Source of the DNA: Marinobacter sp. LV10R510-11A
GTDB lineage: Bacteria; Pseudomonadota; Gammaproteobacteria; Pseudomonadales; Oleiphilaceae
Direction of reading: 5' to 3'
DNA length: 64,000 nucleotides
Assembly (NCBI RefSeq): GCF_900215155.1
Contig: NZ_LT907980.1
Location: 2,604,001 to 2,668,000, forward strand
The translations under genes were made by a program, and so were the position numbers. The stretch's first letter is position 1. Every line of letters starts with the position of its first letter. Positions 44,624 to 52,946 of the stretch are shown piece after piece. The notes below the pieces were generated by a model, which was not told the origin of the DNA, did not search any database, and worked only from the letters and a program-made list of their open reading frames with translations.

Positions 44624-45892
44624 ATGGAAAGCAATGTTTTTCACCTGCAGTACGCAATAGATGCCTTTTATTTTCTGGTGTGCGGTGCATTAGTAATGTG
44701 GATGGCCGCGGGCTTTGCCATGCTCGAGTCCGGGCTGGTACGGGCCAAAAACACTACGGAAATTCTCACTAAAAACGTCGCGCTCTATGCCGTTGCCTGC
44801 ATCATGTACCTCGTGTGTGGCTACGCCATCATGTATGACGGCACCCTGTTACTGAACGGCATCGAGCAAACGGATGCCGCAACAGTATTAGGGGAATTTG
44901 CCGCCCGGGAGGATGGCTTCGAAGGCGGAGCGATATACTCCAGCGCAGCGGATTTCTTTTTCCAGGTGGTGTTCGTAGCCACCGCCATGTCGATCGTATC
45001 CGGCGCTGTGGCTGAGCGCATGAAGCTCTGGTCATTCCTTGTCTTTGCGGTTGCCATGACCGGCGTCATCTACCCGATGGAAGGCTCCTGGACGTGGGGC
45101 GGCAACGACGTCTTCGGTCTGTATAACCTGGGCGATCTTGGCTTCAGCGACTTTGCCGGTTCCGGCATTGTTCACATGGCCGGTGCGGCCGCTGCGCTTG
45201 CCGGGGTGCTGTTACTTGGAGCCCGGAAAGGCAAGTACGGCCCCAACGGCGAAATCCGCGCCATCCCCGGTGCCAACCTGCCTCTGGCTGCGCTGGGTAC
45301 CTTTATCCTGTGGATGGGATGGTTCGGCTTTAACGGTGGCTCGGTTCTGAAGCTGGGCGATATCGCCAGCGCCAACTCGGTTGCCATGGTGTTTCTCAAC
45401 ACCAACGCAGCTGCCGCTGGCGGCGCTATCGCAGCGCTGATAACCGGCAGACTGCTGTTTGGCAAAGCCGATCTGACCATGCTCCTCAACGGCGCCATTG
45501 CAGGCCTTGTGGTTATCACCGCCGAGCCCTCTACACCCAGCGCGTTGGTCTCAACCCTCTGGGGTGGCCTAGGCGGTGTAGCCGTAGTATTCAGTATCAT
45601 CTTTCTGGACAAACTGCGCATCGATGACCCGGTGGGCGCCATTTCAGCCCACGGGGTGTGTGGTTTTCTCGGGCTGATGTTGGTGCCTATCACTAATGGT
45701 GGCGCTACCTTCAGCGGCCAGTTGATTGGCGCTGCAACCATCTTCGGCTGGGTGTTCCTCGCAAGCCTGCTGGTCTGGGGCATCATCAAGGCGGTAATGG
45801 GTATACGAGTTAGCGAAGAGGATGAATACGACGGCGTCGACTTGTCCGAATGCGGCATGGAAGCCTATCCGGAGTTTGTGACCGGCAAGTAG
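44624..45892 (+). CDS. amtB: Ammonium transporter AmtB
   Basis: A 422-residue inner-membrane channel with 11-12 hydrophobic helices. It has AAGFAMLESGLVRAKN at the N-terminus, the SGIVHMAGAAAALAG segment with the pore His, and ISAHGVCGFLGLM with the second pore His. The cytoplasmic C-terminal tail (GVDLSECGMEAYP) is the GlnK-contact type. It has no extended signal peptide. A terminator follows. Confidence 0.97.
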   Translation: MESNVFHLQYAIDAFYFLVCGALVMWMAAGFAMLESGLVRAKNTTEILTKNVALYAVACIMYLVCGYAIMYDGTLLLNGIEQTDAATVLGEFAAREDGFEGGAIYSSAADFFFQVVFVATAMSIVSGAVAERMKLWSFLVFAVAMTGVIYPMEGSWTWGGNDVFGLYNLGDLGFSDFAGSGIVHMAGAAAALAGVLLLGARKGKYGPNGEIRAIPGANLPLAALGTFILWMGWFGFNGGSVLKLGDIASANSVAMVFLNTNAAAAGGAIAALITGRLLFGKADLTMLLNGAIAGLVVITAEPSTPSALVSTLWGGLGGVAVVFSIIFLDKLRIDDPVGAISAHGVCGFLGLMLVPITNGGATFSGQLIGAATIFGWVFLASLLVWGIIKAVMGIRVSEEDEYDGVDLSECGMEAYPEFVTGK

Positions 45893-45930
45893 CATGCTGT
45901 AAAAAGTAGCATGCTAGAAAAGGAATCGGG

Positions 45931-45964
45931 AAGGGGTGCCTGAGCGGGCACCCCTTCTTTTTTA
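45931..45964 (+). terminator. Intrinsic terminator after amtB
   Basis: AAGGGGTGCC-TGAGC-GGGCACCCCTT followed by CTTTTTTT, 39 bases after the amtB stop. Confidence 0.92.
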
Positions 45965-46065
45965 AATCTCACAGGTCTAAACGCTGGTTCTGAGAAGTCC
46001 GGCAGGTGACAGTGTTTCCGGGTTCCGCTACTATCACTCTGCATTTTCCGGTCATCTAAGGATAG

Positions 46066-46956
46066 ATGAAGGCAGCCATGACGGACTCCACAGCCCTAAG
46101 CCAGAAGGCTCACACAACCACGTCGTTTTACCAGCACGCAGACCCATCAAGCGAAGACGCCTGCGGGTATTTGGTTGATCAGGCAAAACATCCTGAGGTG
46201 TTGCGCCTGTTGTTTGAGCACGACCCAGTACCCATTTACGACTTGCCGTATATTTATTCGGAATACCGAGAACAAGCCTTTGACGGCCCACTGATCATTC
46301 AGCCCACTAAGGCCCAGAGTGAAGAATGGCTCCATAGGTGGATGACCGAAGGCAAGGCGCTGGCACTGCACGGCCAAGCATTGACGCTGGAAGAAATACG
46401 TGAGCATTTTGTAAGCCTGAACACCGTACGCACCCCCAATGGTGACAGCCTCTTTCGCTACGCAGACTCAGCAACACTCGGCAGCCTTGGCGCATCGCTA
46501 TCACCCCACCAGCGCTTGCGAATTCTCGGCCCGTTAACGGCAATTCATGGTTGCTATGCGGGCGCGAACTGGGCGCTGACAAAGGAGCAACCCTCGGCGC
46601 TTCAAGATGAGTTAAAAAAGCAGCCTCCCCAGCCTCTTGAGTTGACTCAGGAGAACCTCTCCTGCGTAGAAGCTCATCGCCGACATTTGTTGGCAAAGGC
46701 CTTGGCCGAGGGCAATGGAGAGGAAAATGGATTAGAGGCCCAAACTGTCTCCTACTGGTTCCAACAACTGGAAACACTCGGCGCACCCAATGAGCAAGGC
46801 TTGGTAGAAGGAGCCGGGTTATTGATAACCCGGGGTTTTACCAGAGTATTGAGCGATGATGAGCTCGCGACCATACGCAAAACAAGGCAAGGAGCCTACT
46901 GGTCCGACACACTGAAAGCGCTTGCAACACTATCGCATTCACAGGATGGAACCTGA
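46066..46956 (+). CDS. DUF4123-like type VI secretion adaptor
   Basis: A 296-residue cytoplasmic protein of the DUF4123 (Tap/TEC) type, which loads effectors onto VgrG spikes. The segment LRLLFEHDPVPIYDLPYIYSEYRE, then PLIIQPTKAQSEEWLHRWMTEGKALAL, and a 'SLFRYADSATLGSLGASL' region fit the family pattern of a FRxxDP-like site. A start at 46078 (MTDSTAL) is equally possible, since both ATGs have AAGG upstream. It directly precedes the predicted effector (adjacent stop/start), as DUF4123 genes usually do. No VgrG or PAAR gene is in the window. Confidence 0.75.
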   Translation: MKAAMTDSTALSQKAHTTTSFYQHADPSSEDACGYLVDQAKHPEVLRLLFEHDPVPIYDLPYIYSEYREQAFDGPLIIQPTKAQSEEWLHRWMTEGKALALHGQALTLEEIREHFVSLNTVRTPNGDSLFRYADSATLGSLGASLSPHQRLRILGPLTAIHGCYAGANWALTKEQPSALQDELKKQPPQPLELTQENLSCVEAHRRHLLAKALAEGNGEENGLEAQTVSYWFQQLETLGAPNEQGLVEGAGLLITRGFTRVLSDDELATIRKTRQGAYWSDTLKALATLSHSQDGT

Positions 46957-48873
46957 ATGACACCCACTAGCAATCTGCCCTTCTTACCCAGCACAGCGCC
47001 TCTCGGGGCCCACGGCGCGCCCGTTTGCAAGCACGAAACCGCAAACGTGCTGTTGCGTCGCTCCGACAACCTCAGGCGACCGAGGGCTTTTATCAATGCT
47101 GGCAAAATCAAGGATGAGAGCGGTAAGGTCGTAACCGCCGAACTGCAGGATGGCACAGAACATACGCCAGACAATGCAGAAGCCCGCTTCACCAAGCTCG
47201 TGACAGGCAACGCCCAATGGTACTGGCCTGAAGAGCCGGAGGGAGAGCATTTGATCGGGTTCGACACCGTGAGTGAACAGCTCCGCTTCACCCCCGGCCA
47301 GACCCTTAGCAAAGGGGTGGAGCTAACCGTCATCCAAGGCGAGCGCGAAGCAAGGGCCATACACCTGCCACCACCGGTGATGATTAACCTGCGCGAAGCA
47401 GCGCCCGCATCTGAAGACTTGCTGACGGACGAGCAGCTGGATTACTTCCGGGCAAACGGAAATAACGCGCTCATCTACATACATGGCTACAACGTACCCC
47501 AGGGCGAATGGGGGCGATTCCTGAACCGCAAAGATAGCCAAAAAAGATATGGTGGCCATGGACCAACGCCCACCAACGCCTGGCACCCAAATAAAGCCAC
47601 AACATGGCAGGATGCCGAAGCCCTGTCGGACACCAGCGCCGCCCCACCGAAAGAAGATCAATTGAATGGCACAGGCGCCCACAACTGGGCGATTCATATG
47701 GAATACCAGCTGAACCGTGCAGCGGGTTTCGATGGCCAGGACTGGATGCCTTACAGCCGCATCATCAACATTTCCTGGCCCGGCAACACAGGCTCCACCG
47801 ACTTCATGCAGGCGGAGCTAAATGCCATGACAACAGGGCGGCGGCTGGCTCCGCTATTACTGCAACTGGCAGGTGCAGGCATCGCCATCAACCTGATCTC
47901 TCACTCTCTCGGTGCCCGCGTTGCGCTCACCGCCCTGAATATTTTGGGCACTATCGGGAAGAGCAACCTGGTCGATCATCTATTTCTCTGGCAACCCGCC
48001 GTTGCCGATAACGCACTTACCAACGACAGCAGCCGAGATGTACACCCTTTGGGGCTGGGTGTGTTTCCTTCAGCCCACAGCGCAGCCCGCAAAATCGTGG
48101 TGCTGCATTCCCGTGGTGACGGGATTCTTGGGTCGAATAACAGTGAAGATAATGCTTGGTGGCGATACGCCATACCACCCCATATTCGGATAGCATCCAA
48201 AGCATGGGATCTCGCAACCGCCGACGACCCCATGGACGACATACTTGGTAAATTACGGGGAGCTTACGACAAGAAATGGTGGATCTTCCCAAGTTTTCTG
48301 GATAACGGCTTCGGGCCGGCCATCGAAACACTCTACAAAGACTACTTGCCACTGACGTGGACGTTAGACTATTCCAAGCGCTCTTTGTATGTACCCGAAG
48401 CACTCAAACAAACCGTCAAAGAAAACTGGGTGAGGCTAGAAAAAGACATCTTTGCTGAAGCGAGCGCCTTGTGGCAGCCCTGCATAGATTGCCTGCGCAA
48501 CGGCGAACGACCGCCTGATTATATTCTGATGGCACCACTAAACCACCGGGCCAGCGTTAGCCCCCAAGTGGCCAAGGATTACGTTCTGCGTTTGAAAAAG
48601 CTTGCGGTGAATGACTGGGTACCGGAGCAACAGCCACGGCCTGCGTTGGGGTATGTGGGGTTTGATGAGGTGGCTGGCGAACATGCGACAGAACTCGATG
48701 AATTTATCGATCGATCACTGACTGATGGGAAGTTTTTTCCTGTTGATCAATCAGAATGGCTTTTTAGCCACTCCGGGATGAGAATTCCAAGCGAGGAAGT
48801 ATTCGATCGCTCTTATAGAGCAGAAATTATACGTCGTATATCAGACGAAGGAGTTGGTTTTGGCCGTTATTAA
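46957..48873 (+). CDS. Predicted T6SS lipase-fold (alpha/beta-hydrolase) effector
   Basis: A 638-residue protein with no signal peptide. The alpha/beta-hydrolase core spans about residues 165-360: an oxyanion strand ALIYIHGYN near 170-178, then the nucleophile elbow S315-H-S317-L-G (the first Gly of GxSxG is Ser here), then a candidate late HSRGDG acid/His region. The N-terminal 160 residues and C-terminal 250 are specific to this type. Tle-type phospholipase effectors damage target-cell membranes and are often encoded after DUF4123 adaptors with immunity genes downstream, as here. I infer a phospholipase effector; the exact Tle family is not assigned. Confidence 0.75.
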   Translation: MTPTSNLPFLPSTAPLGAHGAPVCKHETANVLLRRSDNLRRPRAFINAGKIKDESGKVVTAELQDGTEHTPDNAEARFTKLVTGNAQWYWPEEPEGEHLIGFDTVSEQLRFTPGQTLSKGVELTVIQGEREARAIHLPPPVMINLREAAPASEDLLTDEQLDYFRANGNNALIYIHGYNVPQGEWGRFLNRKDSQKRYGGHGPTPTNAWHPNKATTWQDAEALSDTSAAPPKEDQLNGTGAHNWAIHMEYQLNRAAGFDGQDWMPYSRIINISWPGNTGSTDFMQAELNAMTTGRRLAPLLLQLAGAGIAINLISHSLGARVALTALNILGTIGKSNLVDHLFLWQPAVADNALTNDSSRDVHPLGLGVFPSAHSAARKIVVLHSRGDGILGSNNSEDNAWWRYAIPPHIRIASKAWDLATADDPMDDILGKLRGAYDKKWWIFPSFLDNGFGPAIETLYKDYLPLTWTLDYSKRSLYVPEALKQTVKENWVRLEKDIFAEASALWQPCIDCLRNGERPPDYILMAPLNHRASVSPQVAKDYVLRLKKLAVNDWVPEQQPRPALGYVGFDEVAGEHATELDEFIDRSLTDGKFFPVDQSEWLFSHSGMRIPSEEVFDRSYRAEIIRRISDEGVGFGRY

Positions 48874-50044
48874 CGCTAATAAAGTGCGCTGGATCGGCGC
48901 AGTGCTTGGTGCCTTTGTGCTTATTAGCATCCTGCTGAACTTCAACCTCTTGGGAGTATGGGCTGGACCGGTTATGTCCATGGGTGTATCGGAATCTGGC
49001 CGCTATATCGTCAGTGCCCACAGAGACAACAATCTCATTCTCTGGGACCGGCAAGAAAAACAGTGGGATACGCTGTCCCGTGAAGCCAACCTTTACAGCG
49101 CCTATTTTGTGCCGGGTCAAAACGCTTTTTTGTGGCAGGACACAGACAATACCGTTACTGCACAAACGATTGACGGAGAGGTGCTGAAACAATTCCAGCA
49201 TTTCCCAACTTACGGCCACGTTATCAGTGGCGATCTTGAGACTTACCTGTCTGCTGATGAACATTGGAATGTGTTTTCTGGCTATGGGGACACGAAACGT
49301 ACTGTCCTTAGTGATGGCATCAGCCCGAGCTTTTTAGGATCTGGTAAGCTATTCAACCTCGCTATAGACCGAAACAACACCTTCTTTGTAACAGCCGGGG
49401 TCGATAATGATCGCTCAGAAATCGCAGACCACTCACCACTTAATAGCGGTCAACGGTTCTCAAAATATGGGGGCGTCACACTTTGGAGCGCCGTGACAAA
49501 GCAGCCTGTCGCAAAACTCCGCGGAAACTCCTCCAAAACCCACGCTACCATCAGCCCGGATGGGCAGTGGGTGGTCAGCGGAGATGAAGCAGGCAATAGT
49601 ATTACCTGGCGTACATCCAATCCTGAACGCCGAATGCGAGCCGCACGTTACAGTTCAGGGCTGTATATTGATGGCCTTCCTGACGACCTTCCAGATTCCG
49701 ACTATTTTGATAAGAGTGGGCTTATCGAAGCTCCGCGCGGCGTGCATGACTTCACCATCGCCATAGCCTTCATCCACAACAGCGAATACTACCTCCGCTT
49801 CGGCAACAACAGCCATTTCGCCGCCCTGTTCAAAACCGGCAGTCCCTGGCCCGTGAAATATTTTGATCTTGGCGAGTCACCAAAACTGGTCACCTACGCC
49901 AGTCAGTACTCCCGTAACACCGCCATCGCTACTTCACCGGAAGCGGGCATTCTGGCGATGGGGCATCAATCTACCGGCGGTATCAGCGTGTATCAGTTTG
50001 ATTCAGACAAGCTAACGTTGGAGCGGGTTTGGGTGGTGGAATAA
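48860..50044 (+). CDS. Membrane-anchored beta-propeller-like immunity candidate 1
   Basis: About 394 residues from a TTG at 48860 (GAAGGAG 6 bases upstream; TTG at 48854 is an alternative). It overlaps the effector stop by 14 bases. A single hydrophobic helix (residues about 11-30, IGAVLGAFVLISILLNFNLL) is followed by WD40-like repeats (MSMGVSESGRYIVSAHRDNNLILWD, TISPDGQWVVSGDEAGNSITW). Anchoring with a periplasmic propeller would suit protection from a periplasm-delivered lipase. The role is inferred from position. It is a paralogue of the next gene. Confidence 0.72.
   Translation: MAVINANKVRWIGAVLGAFVLISILLNFNLLGVWAGPVMSMGVSESGRYIVSAHRDNNLILWDRQEKQWDTLSREANLYSAYFVPGQNAFLWQDTDNTVTAQTIDGEVLKQFQHFPTYGHVISGDLETYLSADEHWNVFSGYGDTKRTVLSDGISPSFLGSGKLFNLAIDRNNTFFVTAGVDNDRSEIADHSPLNSGQRFSKYGGVTLWSAVTKQPVAKLRGNSSKTHATISPDGQWVVSGDEAGNSITWRTSNPERRMRAARYSSGLYIDGLPDDLPDSDYFDKSGLIEAPRGVHDFTIAIAFIHNSEYYLRFGNNSHFAALFKTGSPWPVKYFDLGESPKLVTYASQYSRNTAIATSPEAGILAMGHQSTGGISVYQFDSDKLTLERVWVVE
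49749..49827. repeat. 79-bp identical block shared by the two immunity genes, copy 1
   Basis: This block is identical base for base to 50982-51060. Similarity continues at high level to the ends of both genes, while their 5' two-thirds differ widely. Confidence 0.9.
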
Positions 50045-50077
50045 AATGAGACGGAACAAACTTAAGGAAAAACAGGA

Positions 50078-51277
50078 TTGAGCGTATTCAGATCAAACTA
50101 CCGCTGGGCCCTGCCCTTACTTGTTGTTCTTGTCGCATTTTTAGTCGCCAGAGTAACCGGGCTCTTTGGCGTCACCTATGGCCCGATCATGTCACTTGGC
50201 GTCTCTGATGACGGGCGATACATTATTAGCTCCCATCGCAGTAACCATCTAGTGCTTTGGGATATCGAAGAAGGACGCTACAAAGCGCTGTCCGACGACG
50301 CAAATATTTACAGCGCTTATTTCGTACCAGGCCAATATGCAGTCCTCTGGCAAAATCTTAACAACACCGTGACTATCCAAACCACCGATGGAAAAGTGCT
50401 GAAGCAATTCCAGAATTTTGCGACCTACGGCCATGCAGTAGATGCCAGTTTGAATCACTATTTCTCTGCCAATGAAACTTGGAACTTGTTTCACGGCTAT
50501 GGTGATTCACTAAAACCAATTCTTCGAGACAGTGATAGCCCGAGCCTTATGGGGAGTGGCAAGCTTCTGAACCTTGGCCTTTCGAACAACGAATTTTATA
50601 TAACAGCGGGCAAAGGCTATGATGTCGTTGATAGACGCCCAATAAGCGATAACACTCCCACGGTTCGTCCGACCGATGATCTCCGCTTTTCATCCAACTT
50701 TTCCGGCGTAGTCCTTTGGAGTTACGAATCCTTGAGACCTGTTGCCAAGTTTGACGGCAACTCCTCCAAAACCCACGCGACGATCAGCCCAGACGGACAA
50801 TGGGTAGTCAGTGCAGATGAGGCTGGAATCGGATTGTTCTGGAACACGAACCAGCCGAAAACCCGACACCGGCAAGCGTCATACTACGGCGGCATTTACC
50901 TTGACGATTCGCCTTTTGAAGCGGGCGACTCCCGAAACTGGGATGACAGTGAACTCATTGACGCCCCCGGCGGCCTCAATAACTTCACCATCGCCATAGC
51001 CTTCATCCACAACAGCGAATACTACCTCCGCTTCGGCAACAACAGCCATTTCGCCGCCCTATTCAAAACCGGCTGTCCCTGGCCCGTGAAGTATTTTGAT
51101 CTTGGCGAATCGCCCAAACTGGTCACCTACGGCAGTCAATACGACCGCAACACCGCCATCGCCACCTCACCCGAATCGGGCATTCTGGCGATGGGGCACC
51201 AGTCTGCCGGTGGTATCAGCGTGTATCAGTTCGACCCAGACGAGCTGACGTTGGAGCGGATCTGGGTGGTGAAGTAG
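50078..51277 (+). CDS. Membrane-anchored beta-propeller-like immunity candidate 2
   Basis: A 399-residue paralogue of the preceding gene, starting at a TTG (50078) with AGGA upstream and 33 bases after it. It has one N-terminal helix (WALPLLVVLVAFLVARVTGLF) and WD40-like repeats (MSLGVSDDGRYIISSHRSNHLVLWD, TISPDGQWVVSADEAGIGLFW). The C-terminal 100 residues are almost the same as those of copy 1. A tandem immunity paralogue could protect against a related effector from other strains. Confidence 0.72.
   Translation: MSVFRSNYRWALPLLVVLVAFLVARVTGLFGVTYGPIMSLGVSDDGRYIISSHRSNHLVLWDIEEGRYKALSDDANIYSAYFVPGQYAVLWQNLNNTVTIQTTDGKVLKQFQNFATYGHAVDASLNHYFSANETWNLFHGYGDSLKPILRDSDSPSLMGSGKLLNLGLSNNEFYITAGKGYDVVDRRPISDNTPTVRPTDDLRFSSNFSGVVLWSYESLRPVAKFDGNSSKTHATISPDGQWVVSADEAGIGLFWNTNQPKTRHRQASYYGGIYLDDSPFEAGDSRNWDDSELIDAPGGLNNFTIAIAFIHNSEYYLRFGNNSHFAALFKTGCPWPVKYFDLGESPKLVTYGSQYDRNTAIATSPESGILAMGHQSAGGISVYQFDPDELTLERIWVVK
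50982..51060. repeat. 79-bp identical block, copy 2
   Basis: The partner of 49749-49827, in the second immunity gene. Confidence 0.9.
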
Positions 51278-51384
51278 GTTCTTAAATTAACCCGGTTGCA
51301 TCCTGAGATTCATGATCGAAATTTGCAGCCGTGGGCTGCACGCCAGACTGGATTAACGAGACCGGCGTCGTATCTGCCTAACGT

Positions 51385-51882
51385 TTACCAGCGTTCCTTG
51401 TCCCACATTTCTGGGTTAGCCCAGTATTGGGGGTTATTCCAGTCCCGTCGCCGGTTGTAACTATCGATATTGTAGGTATAGAGCGTGCGCGCTGGAATCC
51501 CTTGCAGGTACGCCTGACGCTGGAAACCCAGGCCGAGAAAGTCACCCAGTTGCCAGCCCGACTCGTTGGTCATAATCACGGCTATCCGATGCGTGCCAAA
51601 GTTGCGTAACTGGCCGAGCATCAGAGTGCCTTCTTCATGGCTCAACTGTTCCAGAGCGCCCTCAATCAGTGCCAGATCGTGGGTATCCGCCGGCGGCAGA
51701 CCGTTGTTGGGCGCTGACAACAGCAGTTCGGTGTAGTGCCTGTCCGGATGCTGTTCGTGCCAGGCCCGGCCCAGACGAACCGGCAGCGTGCCGCACACCA
51801 GCAGTGTGGTGGGCTAACAGTCGTCCAGAGTTTGCGCAAGCGCCTGCTGAGGCGTCAGGCGGGGTTCATTTTGCTCGACCAT
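51385..51882 (-). pseudogene. DUF6231-type gene interrupted by an in-frame TAG
   Basis: A frame begins at the ATG at 51882 (VEQNEPRLTPQQALAQTLDD), meets TAG at 51814-51816 and continues in the same frame for 137 codons (TTLLVCGTLPVRLGRAW to PEMWDKERW). The codon before the stop is TGT, and a single C-to-T change (CAG to TAG) would explain it. The downstream part resembles DUF6231 proteins found near speE in relatives. Without suppression the gene is dead; an internal GTG or ATG (51798) could produce a shorter protein. Confidence 0.65.
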
Positions 51883-51922
51883 TTCATTGACCTATGTACT
51901 TTGAAGCGATGGTATTCCGAAG

Positions 51923-52804
51923 TTAACCCTCCTGCGGGTACACTTCGTCTTCCAGCGCATCAATCATAAACTGGGGCATGGCAAGGGCGCCGTGGTGAAT
52001 GCCGGAGTTGTAGTAGCGGGTTACGAACGGGCGGTTGTTTGCGTCGTCCTCGCGGAAATACTTCACCGGGTTGTCTTTACTGGCCATGGTGCAACTCCAC
52101 CAGCCGGTGGGATACACAGGCTGTGGGAAAGGCAGGGTTCGCACGTGGTCGAAGCCAGCTTTGCGCATGTCGCTATGAATGTCTTTTATGATGGTTTCGG
52201 TGTGCAGCAGCGGCGACTCACTCTGCTGAACGATAATACCCCCGTCACCCAACGCGAGCATGGCATCGCGGAAAAAATCCAAGGCAAACAGGCCTTCTGC
52301 AGGGCCAACCGGGTCGGTGCTGTCGATAATGAGAACGTCGATGCTGCCGGGATCAACTTCGCGCATCCACTGTACGCCGTCGCCAAAGAAGAAATTGGCC
52401 CGAGGGTCCTCATTGGACTCGCACAATTCAGGAAAGTATTCCTCTGACATGCGAGTAACTCGCTCGTCGATTTCAACCTGCCAGGCTTCTTCCACGTCGG
52501 GGTGTTTGAGCACTTCCTTCAGGGTGCCGCAATCACCACCACCTACAATCACCACCTTCTTCGGCTTTTTGTGGGTAAAGATAGCTGGGTGAGTCATCAT
52601 CTCGTGGTAGAGAAAGTTGTCGCGGGTGGTCAGCATTACGCAGCCATCCAGCACCATCAAGTTGCCGAAGGTTTCGGTTTCATATATTTCCAGTTTCTGA
52701 AACGGGGTCTGCTCTTCGTGCAGCTTCTTCTTCACCTGCAGGGAGAATGCGGTTCCCTGATCCTGGAATACTTCGGTAAACCAGTCGTTGCTCTGCATTG
52801 TCAT
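51923..52804 (-). CDS. speE: Spermidine synthase (polyamine aminopropyltransferase)
   Basis: SpeE transfers an aminopropyl group to putrescine. The 293-residue protein has the substrate loop YHEMMTHPAIFTHKKPKKVVIVGGGDCGTLKEVLKH and the catalytic DSTDPVGPAEGLF. AGGAG precedes the ATG. It is divergent from speA, so the two enzymes of the arginine-to-spermidine route are controlled from one 142-base interval. Confidence 0.96.
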   Translation of the reverse strand: MTMQSNDWFTEVFQDQGTAFSLQVKKKLHEEQTPFQKLEIYETETFGNLMVLDGCVMLTTRDNFLYHEMMTHPAIFTHKKPKKVVIVGGGDCGTLKEVLKHPDVEEAWQVEIDERVTRMSEEYFPELCESNEDPRANFFFGDGVQWMREVDPGSIDVLIIDSTDPVGPAEGLFALDFFRDAMLALGDGGIIVQQSESPLLHTETIIKDIHSDMRKAGFDHVRTLPFPQPVYPTGWWSCTMASKDNPVKYFREDDANNRPFVTRYYNSGIHHGALAMPQFMIDALEDEVYPQEG

Positions 52805-52946
52805 GATGCTCTCCTGAGGAACCTGTAGGCGTGGCCAAAACGCGTATTGTAGGGGCGCGGTACTTTCAGGTGCAAAGACTAAACCTTACAATACCCGCCA
52901 TTCGGCCAGCCTGACCGGCCCCGGTTTTCCCAAAAGGATAGCAGCC

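Noticed and set aside
45172..45858. 228-codon minus-strand frame inside amtB
   Set aside because: It shadows a conserved transporter in the opposite frame and lacks a credible start signal.
45887..45917. Short direct repeat AAGTAGCATGCT after amtB
   Set aside because: Two 12-base copies next to a stop codon are too short to suggest a function and probably arose by slippage.
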